Notes: generated by a model from the letters alone, not told the origin. Shown: positions 11,703 to 23,424, counted from the stretch's first letter. The stretch is 64,000 nucleotides of DNA from Chaetomium olivaceum (GCA_039881045.1 JAYWVB010000002.1:868001-932000); one strand, 5' to 3'. Program-made: numbers and translations.

Positions 11703-13264
11703 TGTGTTTTAGTATTGTCAAGACGACAAGGTCCGAGCACAAAATGATGTGAGGGCTGAGGAATGGGCTTGAAGGCGAGAAAGGAAGGCAGATGTTTATA
11801 AGCTCAGTCCATCAGCGGGGCAATGCAAGTGAATTGAGGGTGGTGCATGTAAAGCTGCAGGTGAATACCACGGTAAACATGGGATGGACGTCACCTCCTG
11901 CACAATGTCCGGGGACATGAACCCAGATCCCGAACACCTGTGCTGGGGTATCTGCAGGACCAGATCAACTCGAGGTTCCTTCGTATTTGGTACCATGGAC
12001 GGAATAATTCAATTTCTCCGTACATACAGCCTAGAAGCGAGCGGATACCCGTTTCGGTGACGGAAAGACTGGTAAAACGGCCGAGACTTCGGCCGGCTGG
12101 TGATGCTGTGGAACGAGGTGTGGTTAGCCTTACACAGAAGAGGAGTGAAATGCATCGGAACCCCTTCCCATTCCTCTCATTCCCCGTTCTTGAGTGACAA
12201 GAGTTGGCAGCCCAACCTTCTCGATGGGTGTGGTCTCGTGGTCTCCCATGAACAATCGATGCCAGGCTCCCAGGCCTTCCAGCGCAGATCCCATCACCTC
12301 CAGTCTCCCAAAGAGGCAGTTGGAGAGACAACCACGTTGCCCATGCAGCTCCCTGCCACTCGCTGCAAGCGAACGTGACGGGAAGCCAATTGAGTGGCGG
12401 GCGCCCATATCCTGTTTGTCTCCATCCGGGTTCATGGGTCCCAACTTACCCTTTTCCAATTGCGTCTCGGCTGAAGTGCAACGAAGCTCCGAGGAAAACA
12501 CCCACTTTGGCGATGAATGTTTACCACTTGCAGTCCCGGAATTGGAGTGAGGTTTGGGCTAAGAGGTTAGACCGCGATTGGTGCGCGTGTGATTTTGAAG
12601 GAATGCGGGGTGAATCCACTCGATCCCCTGTCGGCTCTCCTGGTGTCCCCGGCAAGCCAGCAGCCGAAGCGGCGAAGCTTGAATTGACGCCAAGGGCCTC
12701 TGGGTCTGCGATACTCGATGGTGGTATTCTACATAGTAAATAGGTACGCAGTTGCGAGAAGAGTGGGTTGCGGTCAATCATACATGGTCCCGAGGGGCTG
12801 GAAACTATGTTGCAGCCAGGATAGTTTTGGGGTCACAGAGCTCATAACTACGACACCATCCTTGACAAAAAAACCCTTGATTCGACTGCAAGTTTGCGCT
12901 CAATTCTCCCGTCCAAGGTGCGTACATGGTAGAGGAATGAGAGAGCACGGGACGTCGTAGCGACGTTGCAGCGTACGGGCGAGACGAGTAGCGGACGCGC
13001 TCCAATGGCAAATAACTACACACGGCAAAATTTAACCGTTCGGCAAGGTGTCGAATTGCCGTTACCGGGCACGGTTGAAATCTAACGTTGAGCAAGGAGA
13101 GAACCAAACACTCGTCAAATTCCAATCTGCGAACTCGCCAACCACCAACCGCCACCGCCGCCTATCATTTACAATGCAAGTCAAGTCTCCCGTACAGAGC
13201 GAACCCGCCGGCATTACGTATATATGCATCGCTTGCTCATGACCTAGTCCTGACTCACCCCTAC
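11703..13264. other. Intergenic, promoter side of the aldose epimerase gene
   Basis: About 1.56 kb without a credible gene between the aldose epimerase start and the vma2 stop, both on the minus strand. The open frames in it (such as 12130-12501 minus and 12375-12743 plus) overlap one another in several frames and match nothing I know. It should contain the epimerase promoter and the vma2 3' end. Confidence 0.45.
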
Positions 13265-15121
13265 TCATGCATCGATCAGGTTCTCTTCCTCGGGCGCCGC
13301 CGTGTCCCTCGTGTCCTTAGTCGTCGCCTTGCCCTTGCCCTTGCGGTCCGCCGACGACCGCTGGTAGAACTCGCTGAGAATCTTAGCGGGGATACGGTTC
13401 AGCATGTCCTTGCGGTAGATGCGCAGCAGGCTCCATGCGAGATCAAGCGACTCGAAGATGGTCCGCGACTCGTACGGGCTCTGGCTGATAAAGGTGCGCT
13501 CAAACTTGTCGAGGAACTCGAGCGAAAGCTTGTCTTCGGCTGACAGTGCCTCTTCACCGACGACGGCCTTCATGGCCGCCGCGTCACGGCCGATGGCGTA
13601 CTTGGCGTACAGCTGGTTGGACACGTCACCGTGGTCCTTCCGCGTCATGCCCTCGCCGATGGCCGACTTCATGAGACGGGACAGCGACGGCAACACGTTG
13701 ATGGGCGGGTAGATGCCGCGGTTGTACAGGCCACGGTCGACGAAAATCTGGCCTTCGGTAATGTAACCTGTCAAGTCGGGAATAGGGTGTGTGATGTCGT
13801 CGTTAGGCATGGTCAGAATGGGGATCTGCGTAATGGAGCCGTTCCGGCCCTCGACACGACCGGCACGCTCGTAGATGGTGGACAAATCCGTGTACATGTA
13901 ACCCGGGAAACCACGACGACCGGGGACTTCTTCGCGGGCGGACGACACCTCGCGGAGGGCATCGCAGTACGAGGAGAGATCGGTGAGAATGACCAGGACG
14001 TGCTTCTCGAGCTGGTAGGCGTAGTACTCGGCGGTTGTGAGGGCAAGGCGGGGCGTGATGATACGTTCGATACTATTGTTTGGTTAGCAAAGGCGAGCTG
14101 CAGCCATAAGAAAAACACTAGGACGTACGTCGGGTCATTGGCAAGGTTGAGGAACAGGGTGGTGCGTTCCAAGCTGCCATTCTCTTCGAAGTCGCGGGTG
14201 AAGAAACGGGCAGTTTCCAGGTTGACACCCATAGCCGCAAAGACGATCGAGAAGTTCTCCTCGTGGCCGTCGTGGACACCCTTGTTTGTGACGCCCTGGC
14301 GCTGCACCAACCCAGCCTGCCGGCAAATCTGGGCGGCGATTTCGTTGTGCGGGAGACCGGCGGCGGAGAAAATAGGGATCTTTTGGCCGCGCGCAATCGA
14401 GTTCATGGTGTCGATGGCCGAGATACCGGTCGATATCATTTCTTCGGGGTAGACCTGCACCGTATAAGTCTCAGTCCTCTAACGTGTAAAATAGGTACCC
14501 TTACTCGTGAATAGGGGTTGATAGGGCTGCCGTTGATATCCAAGAACTCTTCGGCCAGCACCTTGGGGCCCTTGTCGATCGCACGACCCGAACCGTCGAA
14601 GATGCGCCCCAACATGTCCTCTGACACGCCGAGCTTCAAGCTCTCCCCAGTAAACTCAACACGAGTCTATCCCTTTATTAGCTGCGGCTTGCCATGGTTT
14701 GTCGGTTGTGGCTCACCTTCTTGACATCGACGCCCGAAGTGCCCTCAAAGACCTGTAACGTGCGTCAGCAACCCCGCTCATAGGATGATGAAGTTGGCGA
14801 TTGTACCTGAACGACGGCCCTGCTTCCTATAAAGATCGTTAGCCACTGTGTAGCAAAGGCACTACCATTTATGAATGCCTACCTCGGGTCTCCAAGACCT
14901 GGCCCGATCGCTGAGTACCGTCGGGGAGTGTGAGGGTGACAATCTCATTGTACCGCGGGTTTTTGACCTGGGACGACAATCAGAACGATATATTTCCCCT
15001 GGATCCAAAAGGGGCGGCTAACATTGTCTAGAATGACGAGGGGCCCGTTGACACCGCCGACAGTGTTGTAGCGGATCCTCGGCGTCACCCGGTACGATGA
15101 CGGATCACGGGGGTCGCTCAT
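13265..15121 (-). CDS. vma2: V-type proton ATPase subunit B
   Basis: Regulatory B subunit of the V1 head of the vacuolar proton pump. Seven exons splice in phase to 511 residues: 15023-15121, 14883-14967, 14807-14826 (20 bases), 14717-14752, 14505-14666, 14129-14454 and 13265-14072. The product begins MSDPRDPSSYRVTPRIRYN and includes NGPLVILDN, TRVEFTGESLKLGVSEDMLG, RIFDGSGRAIDKGP, MISTGISAIDTMNSIARGQK, the nucleotide-site region IFSAAGLPHNEIAAQICRQ, and REEVPGRRGFPGYMYTDLS, all hallmarks of the subunit. An upstream extension of the frame beyond 15121 is open, but fungal orthologues start at or near MSDPRDPS, so this start is preferred. The tiny 20- and 36-base exons resemble the intron-rich 5' ends of other fungal ATPase genes. 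It is divergent from cwc27. Confidence 0.96.
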
Positions 15122-15786
15122 CGCGATTAGTGGATTCGGGTCGTTTTCGGGAGTTCGTAGGGGTTTATCTACAGCGCGCCTGTAGCAGGACTGACAATCG
15201 ATGCGGGAAAAGGACGGCAAGATGTGTTGCGGAGCGGTTGTTTGCATTGAGGGATGGGAGAGCTGCAGTCGCAAGCTCCAAGTTGGACGACACCACGGCC
15301 AAGGTCCCGACTGTGCCCCGCATTAATCCCTACGGCACAGCCACACGTTCCAAACCAACGGAGGCACAGTTACGGCGTAATGCCAGGCAGAGCCTAAACC
15401 AGGATTTCTTTTGGGGGATTGTTTGAGGAGTTGTTATTACTCTACACGGTAGATTTCCCGAAATCCTGTATAGCTGGGCCGGCGCTTTTGGCGTAACTGT
15501 ATTCGTAAGGCTCGCACATGTTGACTGCTCCCGCTTGCCGTTGAGGCGTTACCCCACTGCTGCTCTCCAAATGTGGCTGGGTGGATTTTGCCGGCGGCAG
15601 CAGGAAAATAGCAAGCTTCAGCTCAGCCGAGCTTCATCAAGTCCCCTTGCAATGGTCCATCGCCAGCAGTGCCAAACTCGCGCCATTCAATTGTCCGTCT
15701 AGATCCACAGCAACAGTTGATGCGATTAGACCACGCTCTCTAAAATTTGCCTTCAGGGCCTTGCTGCTTGATTCCCCAACCCGACG
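15122..15786. promoter_or_regulatory. Divergent promoter region of vma2 and cwc27
   Basis: The 665 bp between the two start codons must serve both genes. I see no gene and no recognisable regulatory motif. Confidence 0.5.
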
Positions 15787-17386
15787 ATGTCGTCCATCTA
15801 CAATCTCGAACCGCAACCGACCGCGTCGGCCGTCATCCACACAACACAGGGCGAGATCGCTATTGAGCTTTTTGCGAAGCAGACGCCCCTGACGTGTCGC
15901 AATTTTCTGCAGCTGAGCCTGGATGGATACTACGACAACACCATCTTCCACCGTCTCGTCCCCGGATTCATTCTTCAGGGCGGCGATCCGACAGGCACCG
16001 GGCATGGCGGAGAGTCGATATACGATGGCGGCGCATTCGGTGGCGACCTGGATCCGTGGCCGATGGATCAACGCAAAGGACAAAACGCCGGGCCTATGGG
16101 AGTGGGCTTCCGGGATGAATTTCACTCACGATTGAAGTTCAATCGCCGCGGTCTCCTGGGCATGGCAAATGAAGGTGTTCCCAACAGTAACGGGAGCCAA
16201 TTCTTCTTCACCTTGGGCAAATCAGAGGAATTGACAAACAAGAACACCGTGTTTGGCCGCGTGGCTGGTGATACCATCTACAACTTGGCCAAAATGGGCG
16301 AGGCGGAGGTCGCAGAGGGCACCGAACGCCCACTGTACCAAATGAAAATCATCCGCATCGAAATCCTTCAACCCCTTCGATGACATGAAGAAAAGAGAGC
16401 GGAAGGTGCGGCAGCAGGTATCACAGCCGGCCCCCGTAGAAAAAAAGCAGAAGAAAAGGAAAGGGGGCAAGCAACTCTTGAGCTTTGGAGACGAAGAAGG
16501 TGATGTCGAAGAGCTTCCAGTCATAAAAAAGGCTAAATTCGACACAAGGATTGTGATGGACGTGGACGACGAGCCTGTCCAGAAAGCCATCCCGGTCAGG
16601 GCATCTGTAAAGAAAGAGAAGAAGGCACTGAATAAGGAGGCACAGGCTTCAGGAAAACACCTGGCGTCGCCCCAGGAAAGCCCAGAAGCCCCGGAACCAA
16701 ATCTGGTATCAAAGCCCAAGCCACCACAACCTAAGACATACGGTAGTGAAAGGTCCAGCCCTGAGGCCGAAGAGCTCCCGAAAAAGTCTCTTCTGGAACG
16801 GACCAATGAAGAGATTGCCGCTGTCAAGGCATCAATGAAGCGGACAATTCATACAGAACCTGTCAAGGAAAAGATGAAGTCGTCGCTCGAGTTGATGGTG
16901 CCGGAGACATCAACACGGGGGCGGAAGCGTCGGCCCGGGGCCACCAGTACGAAGGAGGAACAAGAAGCCCTCGCGTTCTTGTCAGCATTTCGTTCAAAAC
17001 TGGAACAGGCACCCGCCGAGAAAAAGATTACTCAACCCATGGTGGCCGAACCAGGAGAGGAAGGCAACCAGGATGAGGAAGCAGAGGTGTGCGACCTGCA
17101 TTTCATCGCTAACTGCCAAAGCTGTAAGGCATGGGACAAGGAAGAAGAGGACGAAAGCGACGACGAAGGCTGGATGTCTCACACACTGAGCTTCGCGGCT
17201 GATAAACTGGGCAAAGACCTGAGTTATCGGAAGAAGGCTGAGGAAGAGCTGGTTGTCATTGACCCGCTCGAGAAAGCCAGGACTCTGAAGGAGGACAAGA
17301 GGGTAACAAGAGATGCGCGCTCTGGAGGGTCTTCTCGGGCCTGGGACAAGGATCGCGGTCGCGATAGAAATGGAGGCGGCCGCTGA
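15787..17386 (+). CDS. cwc27: Cwc27, spliceosome-associated cyclophilin-type PPIase (apparent frameshift)
   Basis: Cwc27 is a nuclear cyclophilin of the activated spliceosome, partnering Cwc22. The first frame (15787-16383) encodes a full cyclophilin domain: AVIHTTQGEIAIELFAKQTP, IFHRLVPGFILQGGDPTGTG, RRGLLGMANEGVPNSNGSQF and NKNTVFGRVAGDTI, ending RIEIL. The second frame opens with NPFDDMKKRERKV and runs to 17386 with KKRKGGKQLLSFGDEEGDVEE, the Lys/Glu-rich tail typical of Cwc27. The family continues from the EIL block straight into NPFDD, so the frame change at 16366-16370 (CTT C AAC) is a likely one-base gain or two-base loss. Repaired length is about 533 residues, normal for the family. 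Read as printed, it would give a truncated cyclophilin and a separate orphan. No intron fits the junction. Confidence 0.9.
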
Positions 17387-18842
17387 GGCGAAAGTAGTGA
17401 AATGGATGTAGCGCGAAGCTTGCCGCAGAGGCGCTTCTATCCTAAAGATACCCCTGGGCAATTCCAAATGTCCACCTGAATCTATCCCGAGTTCCGTTGG
17501 CTACACATCTTATGTCCATACCATCATCTACTTGGCGGTCATCACATCAAGTAGTTCAAACATGTAGTCTATTGCCCACGTAGATGTGTGAGTGAGGCAG
17601 GCTGCTATACATCGACTGCCGAAGTATTTTGACGTCACCACACTCTCAACTGGCCCACTCCGAGTTCATCAACTGTTAACAGAAGGTTCCCATGCTTCCG
17701 AGGACAGAAAGCTAAAGTGGGGCATCAGACATCATTCCCTTTCGGCACCTAAGGTACCTTGGCTGAGTTTGGCCCGGGCCAGCAACGCAAGGCTGGCAAA
17801 TTCGGCCATGGTTGCCTGATTATGCACCGAGACAACATGAACGGAACCAAAATGTGCCCATTGTCCAAGCAGTCAACCGTGTTGCCTTTTGGTTCGGCGC
17901 TGTTGCGTGTTATCAGTTGTACCCCGCATGTGGGTCGCGAAGCATCGCGGAAAGTGATTGGCCTTGCTTTTGCCAAGAACAAAAATCGCTGTGATCGAGA
18001 TCGTATCAACAGGGAGCCTGCCAGAACGATGCGAGAAGTCGCAACCGCCAACTAAACCTTCTCGCGGTCAGTGTCGACCAAAAAAACTCCATATCCTCCC
18101 GATTCCCCACGCAGCCGACGAAACGCGACCCCGACCAACCGCTATCATCCGAGAGACCTACTCACTTTTTGGGAGTGAAGAAGGCTCAGAGAACGACCCC
18201 TGACCGCTGCATCCGTCCACCAACCGGAAAACAAGCCGTCGCGAACCCGTGCTCTGAGACTTGCAACTCGCATTGATCAGGTCGCTTCAAGGTTCCAGCG
18301 CCCGCAAGCTCTATTGAACATTGCATCTGCGAGACAATCCATATATCCCCCTTGTTCTCGTGCGCCGACCAAAGAGTGAATTCCCTACGACACGGGATAC
18401 ATTGCGCTTTTCTGAACGAACAATCCCACCGGGCTTGTCGCGCCGCCACGAAACATCTCGACAGACGGGCCTGTAGCTCATCGGAGCTGTGGTTTCCTTG
18501 AACTGCAGAGGGTAAATCGGGGATATATAGTGCTGGCCGATACCGTCCGAAACCGCTACGAATCGCGCCCGCCACAGCAATCCGCCTATCCGCCGCCGTG
18601 TCGACCGTAATTCCTGCGGCGCGATACCAAAGGCATCATCGAAAAGCATTATCCACCCAGGACTCCGAAACCGATTTTTGGCGCCGTGCTACATCGAACG
18701 ACGACCAGACTACCGCGGCATTGCAGGATTGAACAGCTGCCTGTTTCCGGACGACCCGTTCCGACACGCTACCGACCGTTGCTGACAGCCCGGGTCGTCT
18801 CCAAGTCGGTCCCAGCTAGTCAAGCATACGCTCGCCAGTGTT
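17387..18842. promoter_or_regulatory. Upstream region of the heat shock factor gene
   Basis: About 1.45 kb between cwc27 and hsf1, both on the plus strand. It should hold the cwc27 3' end and the hsf1 promoter and leader. I looked for the canonical heat shock element (alternating GAA/TTC with two-base gaps) and saw no clean three-unit copy. Overlapping small frames appear chance. Confidence 0.4.
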
Positions 18843-21206
18843 ATGTCGTCGCCTAATCCGAGAAAACGCCCTGCTTCAGGCCCGCCCCCCATGGCGCCGC
18901 TACCCCAGATACCGCAATCGTTTTCTCCCGTTCAACCGGATCCGATGTTTCGATGGAATGGTGTGGATGGGAGCAGCTTTGGCGACTCCGGAAGCCCCGG
19001 GATGAACTCCTTCGCGATGCTGCCGACAGCGACCACTTACGGGCAAACAATCCCGCCATCCTCAAACGCCCTCGCACGGCGGCAGAACAGCCGCGCGCTG
19101 GTTCCCACAGCTCCCAGGACTCCGTTCGACCGCGGTTCTGACGGCTGGAGCGGATTCGGCGAGGACCCGGCCTACCTTCAACCAACAAATCCAGGTGCAG
19201 ATGAGCACGACAATGTCGAACGGCTCGAGGAGATGGCCCACAGGGCAAAGAGGGAAGCACAGGCAAAGAGGAAACAGATACCGCCTTTTGTCCAGAAGCT
19301 CAGCAGGTATGCCCCTCACAGTTCCTTTCTGTTGAAACACGCACTGACAATATGCAGCTTCTTGGACGAATCGAGGAACACTGACTTGATTCGCTGGTCT
19401 GACAAGGGCGACTCGTTCGTTGTCCTTGACGAGGATGAGTTTGCCAAGACACTGATTCCTGAGCTCTTCAAACACAACAACTACGCCTCGTTCGTGCGGC
19501 AGCTCAACATGTATGGCTTCCACAAGCGCGTGGGGCTTTCCGACAATTCCATGAAGGCTAGCGAGAGGAAAAACAAGAGCCCAAGCGAATACTACAATCC
19601 GTACTTTCGCCGTGGCCATCCTAACCTACTATGGCTGATCAACAAGCCCAAGAGCGGCAACAGCAAGAAGAAGGGAAAGAAGGACGAAGTCGACGTTGAG
19701 AGCGAGGAGGAAGGGGTGGAGGAAACCTACAGCGCACCGAACCTCGCGGCTCCCCAGACTGCCAGAGCGTCTGTCTCCCACGAGCTCGGCCCTTTGCAGA
19801 GGAAGGATCTGGTGCAGGTCAAGTCCCAAATCGAGAGAATCCAGCAGCAGCAGGTTGCTATCTCCAACATGCTTACCAAGATGCGCCAAGACCAGAGCCA
19901 GCTCTACCAGCAGGCTCTCCTCTTCCAGAACATGCACGAGCGTCACGAGAACTCGATCAACGCCATACTCAACTTCCTAGCCAACGTGTTTAGAAAGTCG
20001 TTGGAAGAGCAGGGTGGGGCGCAGACAGTTCAAGACCTTCTGGCAAGCATCATACCGAATGGCCAAGGACACCCTCAAACCCAAATCTCTCCGACTAGCG
20101 GCGTTGTTGACCTCGGCGGATTCGTCAACCAGCGGTCTCAGAACGTCAGCACAGCAGGCACTCCGAAGCGGCAGCCGCGTCTGTTGCCCCCGATTCCTCA
20201 CCCTCAAGCAGCCAAGGCGGCCACGCTATCAGCTGCTTCTGCAACCCCATCAGCACCACAGACTTCGCACCAGGCCCCCCAGATGGGGACAGTCACCGAA
20301 CTCTTCGACACCTCTCCTGCCGACACAACTTCCCCATCTTACATTAAGAACGAGCTGCGGAGCAATCCCCAGGAGGGCATGATGAAGATCATCCAAGACA
20401 CCAATGCCGTTAACAACACTTCTGGGTTCGACCTCCCTGACGTGGCCGCCAAGACCCCTGCAAGCATGAGCGACGACCAACGTGCACAGATGCTCAACAT
20501 CATGGCCGGCAGCAACCCAATCGCCACAACAACAGCAACAGCAGCAGTCAGCGGCATCCCTGCCCTCAGCCCGACCGCGTCCGTACCACCGCCAACAACG
20601 TCACCCGTCACAGCGGACGGCCTGCCCCTGCCCCTCCCCCCCAGCCTATCCTCCCTACAAATGCCGTCCCTACACGAAATACAGAGCACCCAAGCCGAGC
20701 TCGACGCCTTGCAACGTCTTCAAACGGAGCAGGCCGACCAGATCGACGCCCTCACCCATCTACTCGGGCCGCTCAGCCCAGCGGGTCGTATCCCTGGGCT
20801 AGACGAAAACGGGAACCCCAACACGAGCTACTTTGACAGTGTCGTCGACTATGACCAGTTCCTCCACAACAACGCCTTCTCCGATTCCGCTTTCGAAGCC
20901 GGGGGGTTGGATGGAATGGGTATGTCGGGCGGAGCGGACGGCACAGACTTCAATTTCAGCCTAGATAATAATTCGGTCGGTGATTATCTTTCTAGTAACG
21001 CGGGCGCGGCCGGGGTTGCCGGCGGTAGTGGCACCGGTGGTGGTGCTGGTCAAGCTGGGGACGCCGCTGGTGCGGGGTTTCAACCGGGGCGGGTCTTTGA
21101 GGCAACGTCGGTGAATGATACCCCCAGCCCGGCTGGTACTGAGGAGATCACCAGGGCCGACCTTGACAGCCCGGAGAGAGGCACCAAGCGGCGGAGGAAG
21201 GATTAG
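18843..21206 (+). CDS. hsf1: Heat shock transcription factor Hsf1
   Basis: Trimeric activator of chaperone genes in the nucleus. The frame is open throughout, but a 51-base intron at 19307-19357 (donor GTATGC, acceptor TGCAG) must be removed to join PPFVQKLS to SFLDESRNTDLIRWS, the start of the HSF-type DNA-binding domain (about residues 147-255 of 770). That domain carries FAKTLIPELFKHNNYASFVR, QLNMYGFHKRV and YYNPYFRRGHPNLLWLI. A Glu-rich linker and a coiled coil (QVKSQIERIQQQQVAISNML and following), the HR-A/B trimerisation region, come next. A second amphipathic helix near LDALQRLQTEQADQIDAL and an acidic, aromatic tail (YFDSVVDYDQFL, DFNFSLDN) suggest the C-terminal activation domain. 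No receiver domain follows, so this is not Skn7. The intron is a multiple of three and stop-free, so retention would add 17 residues inside the DNA-binding domain. Confidence 0.92.
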   Translation: MSSPNPRKRPASGPPPMAPLPQIPQSFSPVQPDPMFRWNGVDGSSFGDSGSPGMNSFAMLPTATTYGQTIPPSSNALARRQNSRALVPTAPRTPFDRGSDGWSGFGEDPAYLQPTNPGADEHDNVERLEEMAHRAKREAQAKRKQIPPFVQKLSRYAPHSSFLLKHALTICSFLDESRNTDLIRWSDKGDSFVVLDEDEFAKTLIPELFKHNNYASFVRQLNMYGFHKRVGLSDNSMKASERKNKSPSEYYNPYFRRGHPNLLWLINKPKSGNSKKKGKKDEVDVESEEEGVEETYSAPNLAAPQTARASVSHELGPLQRKDLVQVKSQIERIQQQQVAISNMLTKMRQDQSQLYQQALLFQNMHERHENSINAILNFLANVFRKSLEEQGGAQTVQDLLASIIPNGQGHPQTQISPTSGVVDLGGFVNQRSQNVSTAGTPKRQPRLLPPIPHPQAAKAATLSAASATPSAPQTSHQAPQMGTVTELFDTSPADTTSPSYIKNELRSNPQEGMMKIIQDTNAVNNTSGFDLPDVAAKTPASMSDDQRAQMLNIMAGSNPIATTTATAAVSGIPALSPTASVPPPTTSPVTADGLPLPLPPSLSSLQMPSLHEIQSTQAELDALQRLQTEQADQIDALTHLLGPLSPAGRIPGLDENGNPNTSYFDSVVDYDQFLHNNAFSDSAFEAGGLDGMGMSGGADGTDFNFSLDNNSVGDYLSSNAGAAGVAGGSGTGGGAGQAGDAAGAGFQPGRVFEATSVNDTPSPAGTEEITRADLDSPERGTKRRRKD

Positions 21207-22138
21207 GTGCCCCTCAACCCTGCTTGGGGTACGCCTTGGGGGGGCGCTCTGGAACCTGCACAGGGCGATGAGACGAGATAAGCTAGCTGGTGGCTCTCCG
21301 CTCTTTTGGTCTTGTTGGGTGATTGGGGTGGTTGGCGGATCGGTCAGGTATCGGGAGAGGAGGGGGTAGAAGGGTGTGTGGGCGGTGGGGTTGGCTGGTT
21401 GCACAAACACGTTTTGAGATATCCTCTGTTCTGGCGGGGGTGTGCTTTTATTATTCCTTTCACTTACATGGCCTTGTGTCTGGCTGGGTTCGAGAGGGTT
21501 GCGGCGGGGACATATAGCCCTTCGATAAACCCCCGGACAGGCCCGGCGAGATTCAGGCCGCTCTACTCTCACATACAAGAAGAGCGGAATATTTACGACT
21601 TGATGACGAAGGCTGATAGCGAATCAAGAGCGCATGGAAGGAGCGTCAGGTTGCATCGCTATCGCTGCGAAGTGCTTGCCACAGAGCCTTTAATTAATTG
21701 TTGATAACTCAGCGTTTGTACATATAGTTCCATGCTTTTTCTGCGCCCAACCTAACCCCTATTCGACTCCAATCTCAATGCTGTGCGTTAACCGTGACCA
21801 CCCGTTGCCACCAAGCACTGAGCCCCTGAAGTTGAAGGCTGGAGTCCTAGAGACATCGCCACGTTGCGCAGCCGTCCCACCCAGCCTCAGGCGTCAACTG
21901 ACCAACTTGACTCTCGGCTTTCAAAGTTCGACATGCGAGCCCGGATGAGCATGGCCAGCATTTGCAAGACCTCGCACACATCCCTCGCGGCGGTCGTCTT
22001 CTTTCTCCAGCTAATACTACCGCATCCCACCCTTGGCAGGGTGACGTAGGTAGGTATGTAGGTCGCCGGCATTGCAGCGCGCACGCAGTCCTCCATTCAT
22101 TCGCATTCTTTTGTAAAACCCCAAGCGGCCCAACCAGC
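21207..22138. other. Convergent intergenic between hsf1 and the PPIL3-type cyclophilin
   Basis: The 932 bp hold the 3' ends of two convergent genes. The open frame at 21306-21704 plus lies in the hsf1 3' flank and has no recognisable product. Nothing else seen. Confidence 0.45.
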
Positions 22139-22744
22139 TCACGTCGCTAACGGATTGGCATGCACCGTCACCCTCTCAATGCGCACGGGCTCAACGGGCC
22201 GATTCTTCTTGTCCACCTCCACCGCCTCGATGCGCGCCAGCGTCGCCAGGCTCTCATCCCCCAACAGCTTGCCAAACACAGTATTAAGGCCATCCAAGTG
22301 GGGCGCCGCCGCGAAGGTGACAAAGAACTGGCTGCCGTTGGTGTTGGCGCCCTTGTTGGCCATGCTGAGCACCCCGCGCCCGTGGTGCCGCAAGCCGGGC
22401 CGGATCTCGTCCTCGAAGGTCCCGCCGTAGATCGATCGGCCGCCTTTGGGGTTGTCGGGCGGGGTGGGGTGCGCGGGGGCGCCGGTCTGCGCCATGAAGG
22501 AGGGGATTAGCCGGTGGAAGGGCGAGGCGTCGTAGTAGGAGGATGCGCAGAGGGCGAGGAAGTTCTGCGGGGTGGGAAGGTGGGCGGTGTTAGTTGATGC
22601 GCTAGAGGGGCTTGGAAAGGGGGGGAGGGGGGGTTCTTGGAGGGAATGCGACGCGACGCGACTTACCTCTGCAGTTTTGGGGACGCTTTCACAGAATACC
22701 TCGACTTTGAGGTCTCCGTGGGTGGTGTGTAGCGTCACCGACAT
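22139..22744 (-). CDS. Cyclophilin-type peptidyl-prolyl isomerase, PPIL3/Cyp10 type
   Basis: Small single-domain cyclophilin that isomerises Xaa-Pro bonds; PPIL3 homologues associate with the spliceosome. Exon 1 (22667-22744) encodes MSVTLHTTHGDLKVEVFCE and ends at ...PKTAE; the intron at 22565-22666 (donor GTAAGT, acceptor CGCAG) is 102 bases, a multiple of three and stop-free; exon 2 (22139-22564) continues NFLALCASSYYDASPFHRL. Spliced length is 167 residues, the usual size. Motifs: FHRLIPSFMAQTGAP with the catalytic Arg, GRGVLSMANKGANTNGSQFF and LDGLNTVFGKLLGDES. The N-terminal TLHTTHGDLKVE and the short length fit PPIL3 rather than the secreted or RNA-binding cyclophilins. A transposon lies about 620 bp upstream of the start codon. 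Confidence 0.92.
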   Translation of the reverse strand: MSVTLHTTHGDLKVEVFCESVPKTAEVSRVASHSLQEPPLPPFPSPSSASTNTAHLPTPQNFLALCASSYYDASPFHRLIPSFMAQTGAPAHPTPPDNPKGGRSIYGGTFEDEIRPGLRHHGRGVLSMANKGANTNGSQFFVTFAAAPHLDGLNTVFGKLLGDESLATLARIEAVEVDKKNRPVEPVRIERVTVHANPLAT

Positions 22745-23366
22745 GATGGGCAGCCGCTGTGGATGTTTTGGGTGGTGTTATTGGCGGTTCATGGTTTTTT
22801 GGCCATATCGGGGTGATCATGGGGAAAAGCAAGCCAAGGTGTTCTGGCCCAAGCCGTTGACATCAGACTGAGGCTTGGCGTTTCTGGCTGGAGCTATGGC
22901 CATCTAAGGTAGGTATCTGATGGCATCTCGGTGAGCTCAGCCCAAGATGTCCCATTCACCTGACTAAGATACCTCAGGTACCTGTAGTTACCAACACATG
23001 GACGAAAAATGCCGGGCTTTGAAGTGTATATGCTCGATTCGTAAGAACAAAACAAAGTTATTCGAAGCCTAAAGCAGATTGTGTTACCGTAATTACTTTC
23101 TTTTCTCGGCTTCAATCATTTGATTCCTTCTCAAATAAGTATCTTACTTTTAGTTACTAACACACTCTTGAAATCATTTGGAGCCTAGCTTTTGTTGGCT
23201 AGAAGATGGGAGAGAATCTACTACACGAGACTCAAGTTAAAATACATTGATCTTGGATGATCGTATAGGGTACCTAAATACCTACCTTATGTATCTATGA
23301 AAAGTGCATCCTTTTCTGTCTCCAACCCTGTCGGCTTCGCTCATGAAGAGGTACCACAACCAAGTA
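22745..23366. promoter_or_regulatory. Promoter region of the PPIL3-type gene, AT-richer, ending at the transposon
   Basis: This 620-bp stretch is the only sequence between the cyclophilin start and the transposon, and from about 22900 to 23340 it is richer in A and T than its surroundings. No gene. It ends with the TA target dinucleotide at 23365-23366. Confidence 0.45.
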
Positions 23367-23424
23367 ACGTAATCTATCACCTTCTGGGACACACCACCTT
23401 GTGGGACACTTTTCTGCCCCACAC
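23367..23424 (+). repeat. Left terminal inverted repeat of the Fot1-like element (58 bp)
   Basis: Perfect inverted match to 25201-25258. The identity ends at CCCCACAC, after which left continues C and right continues A. Confidence 0.95.

Noticed and set aside
17387..18842. Heat shock elements in the hsf1 upstream region
   Set aside because: Only isolated TTC/GAA pairs with wrong spacing; no run of three alternating units.
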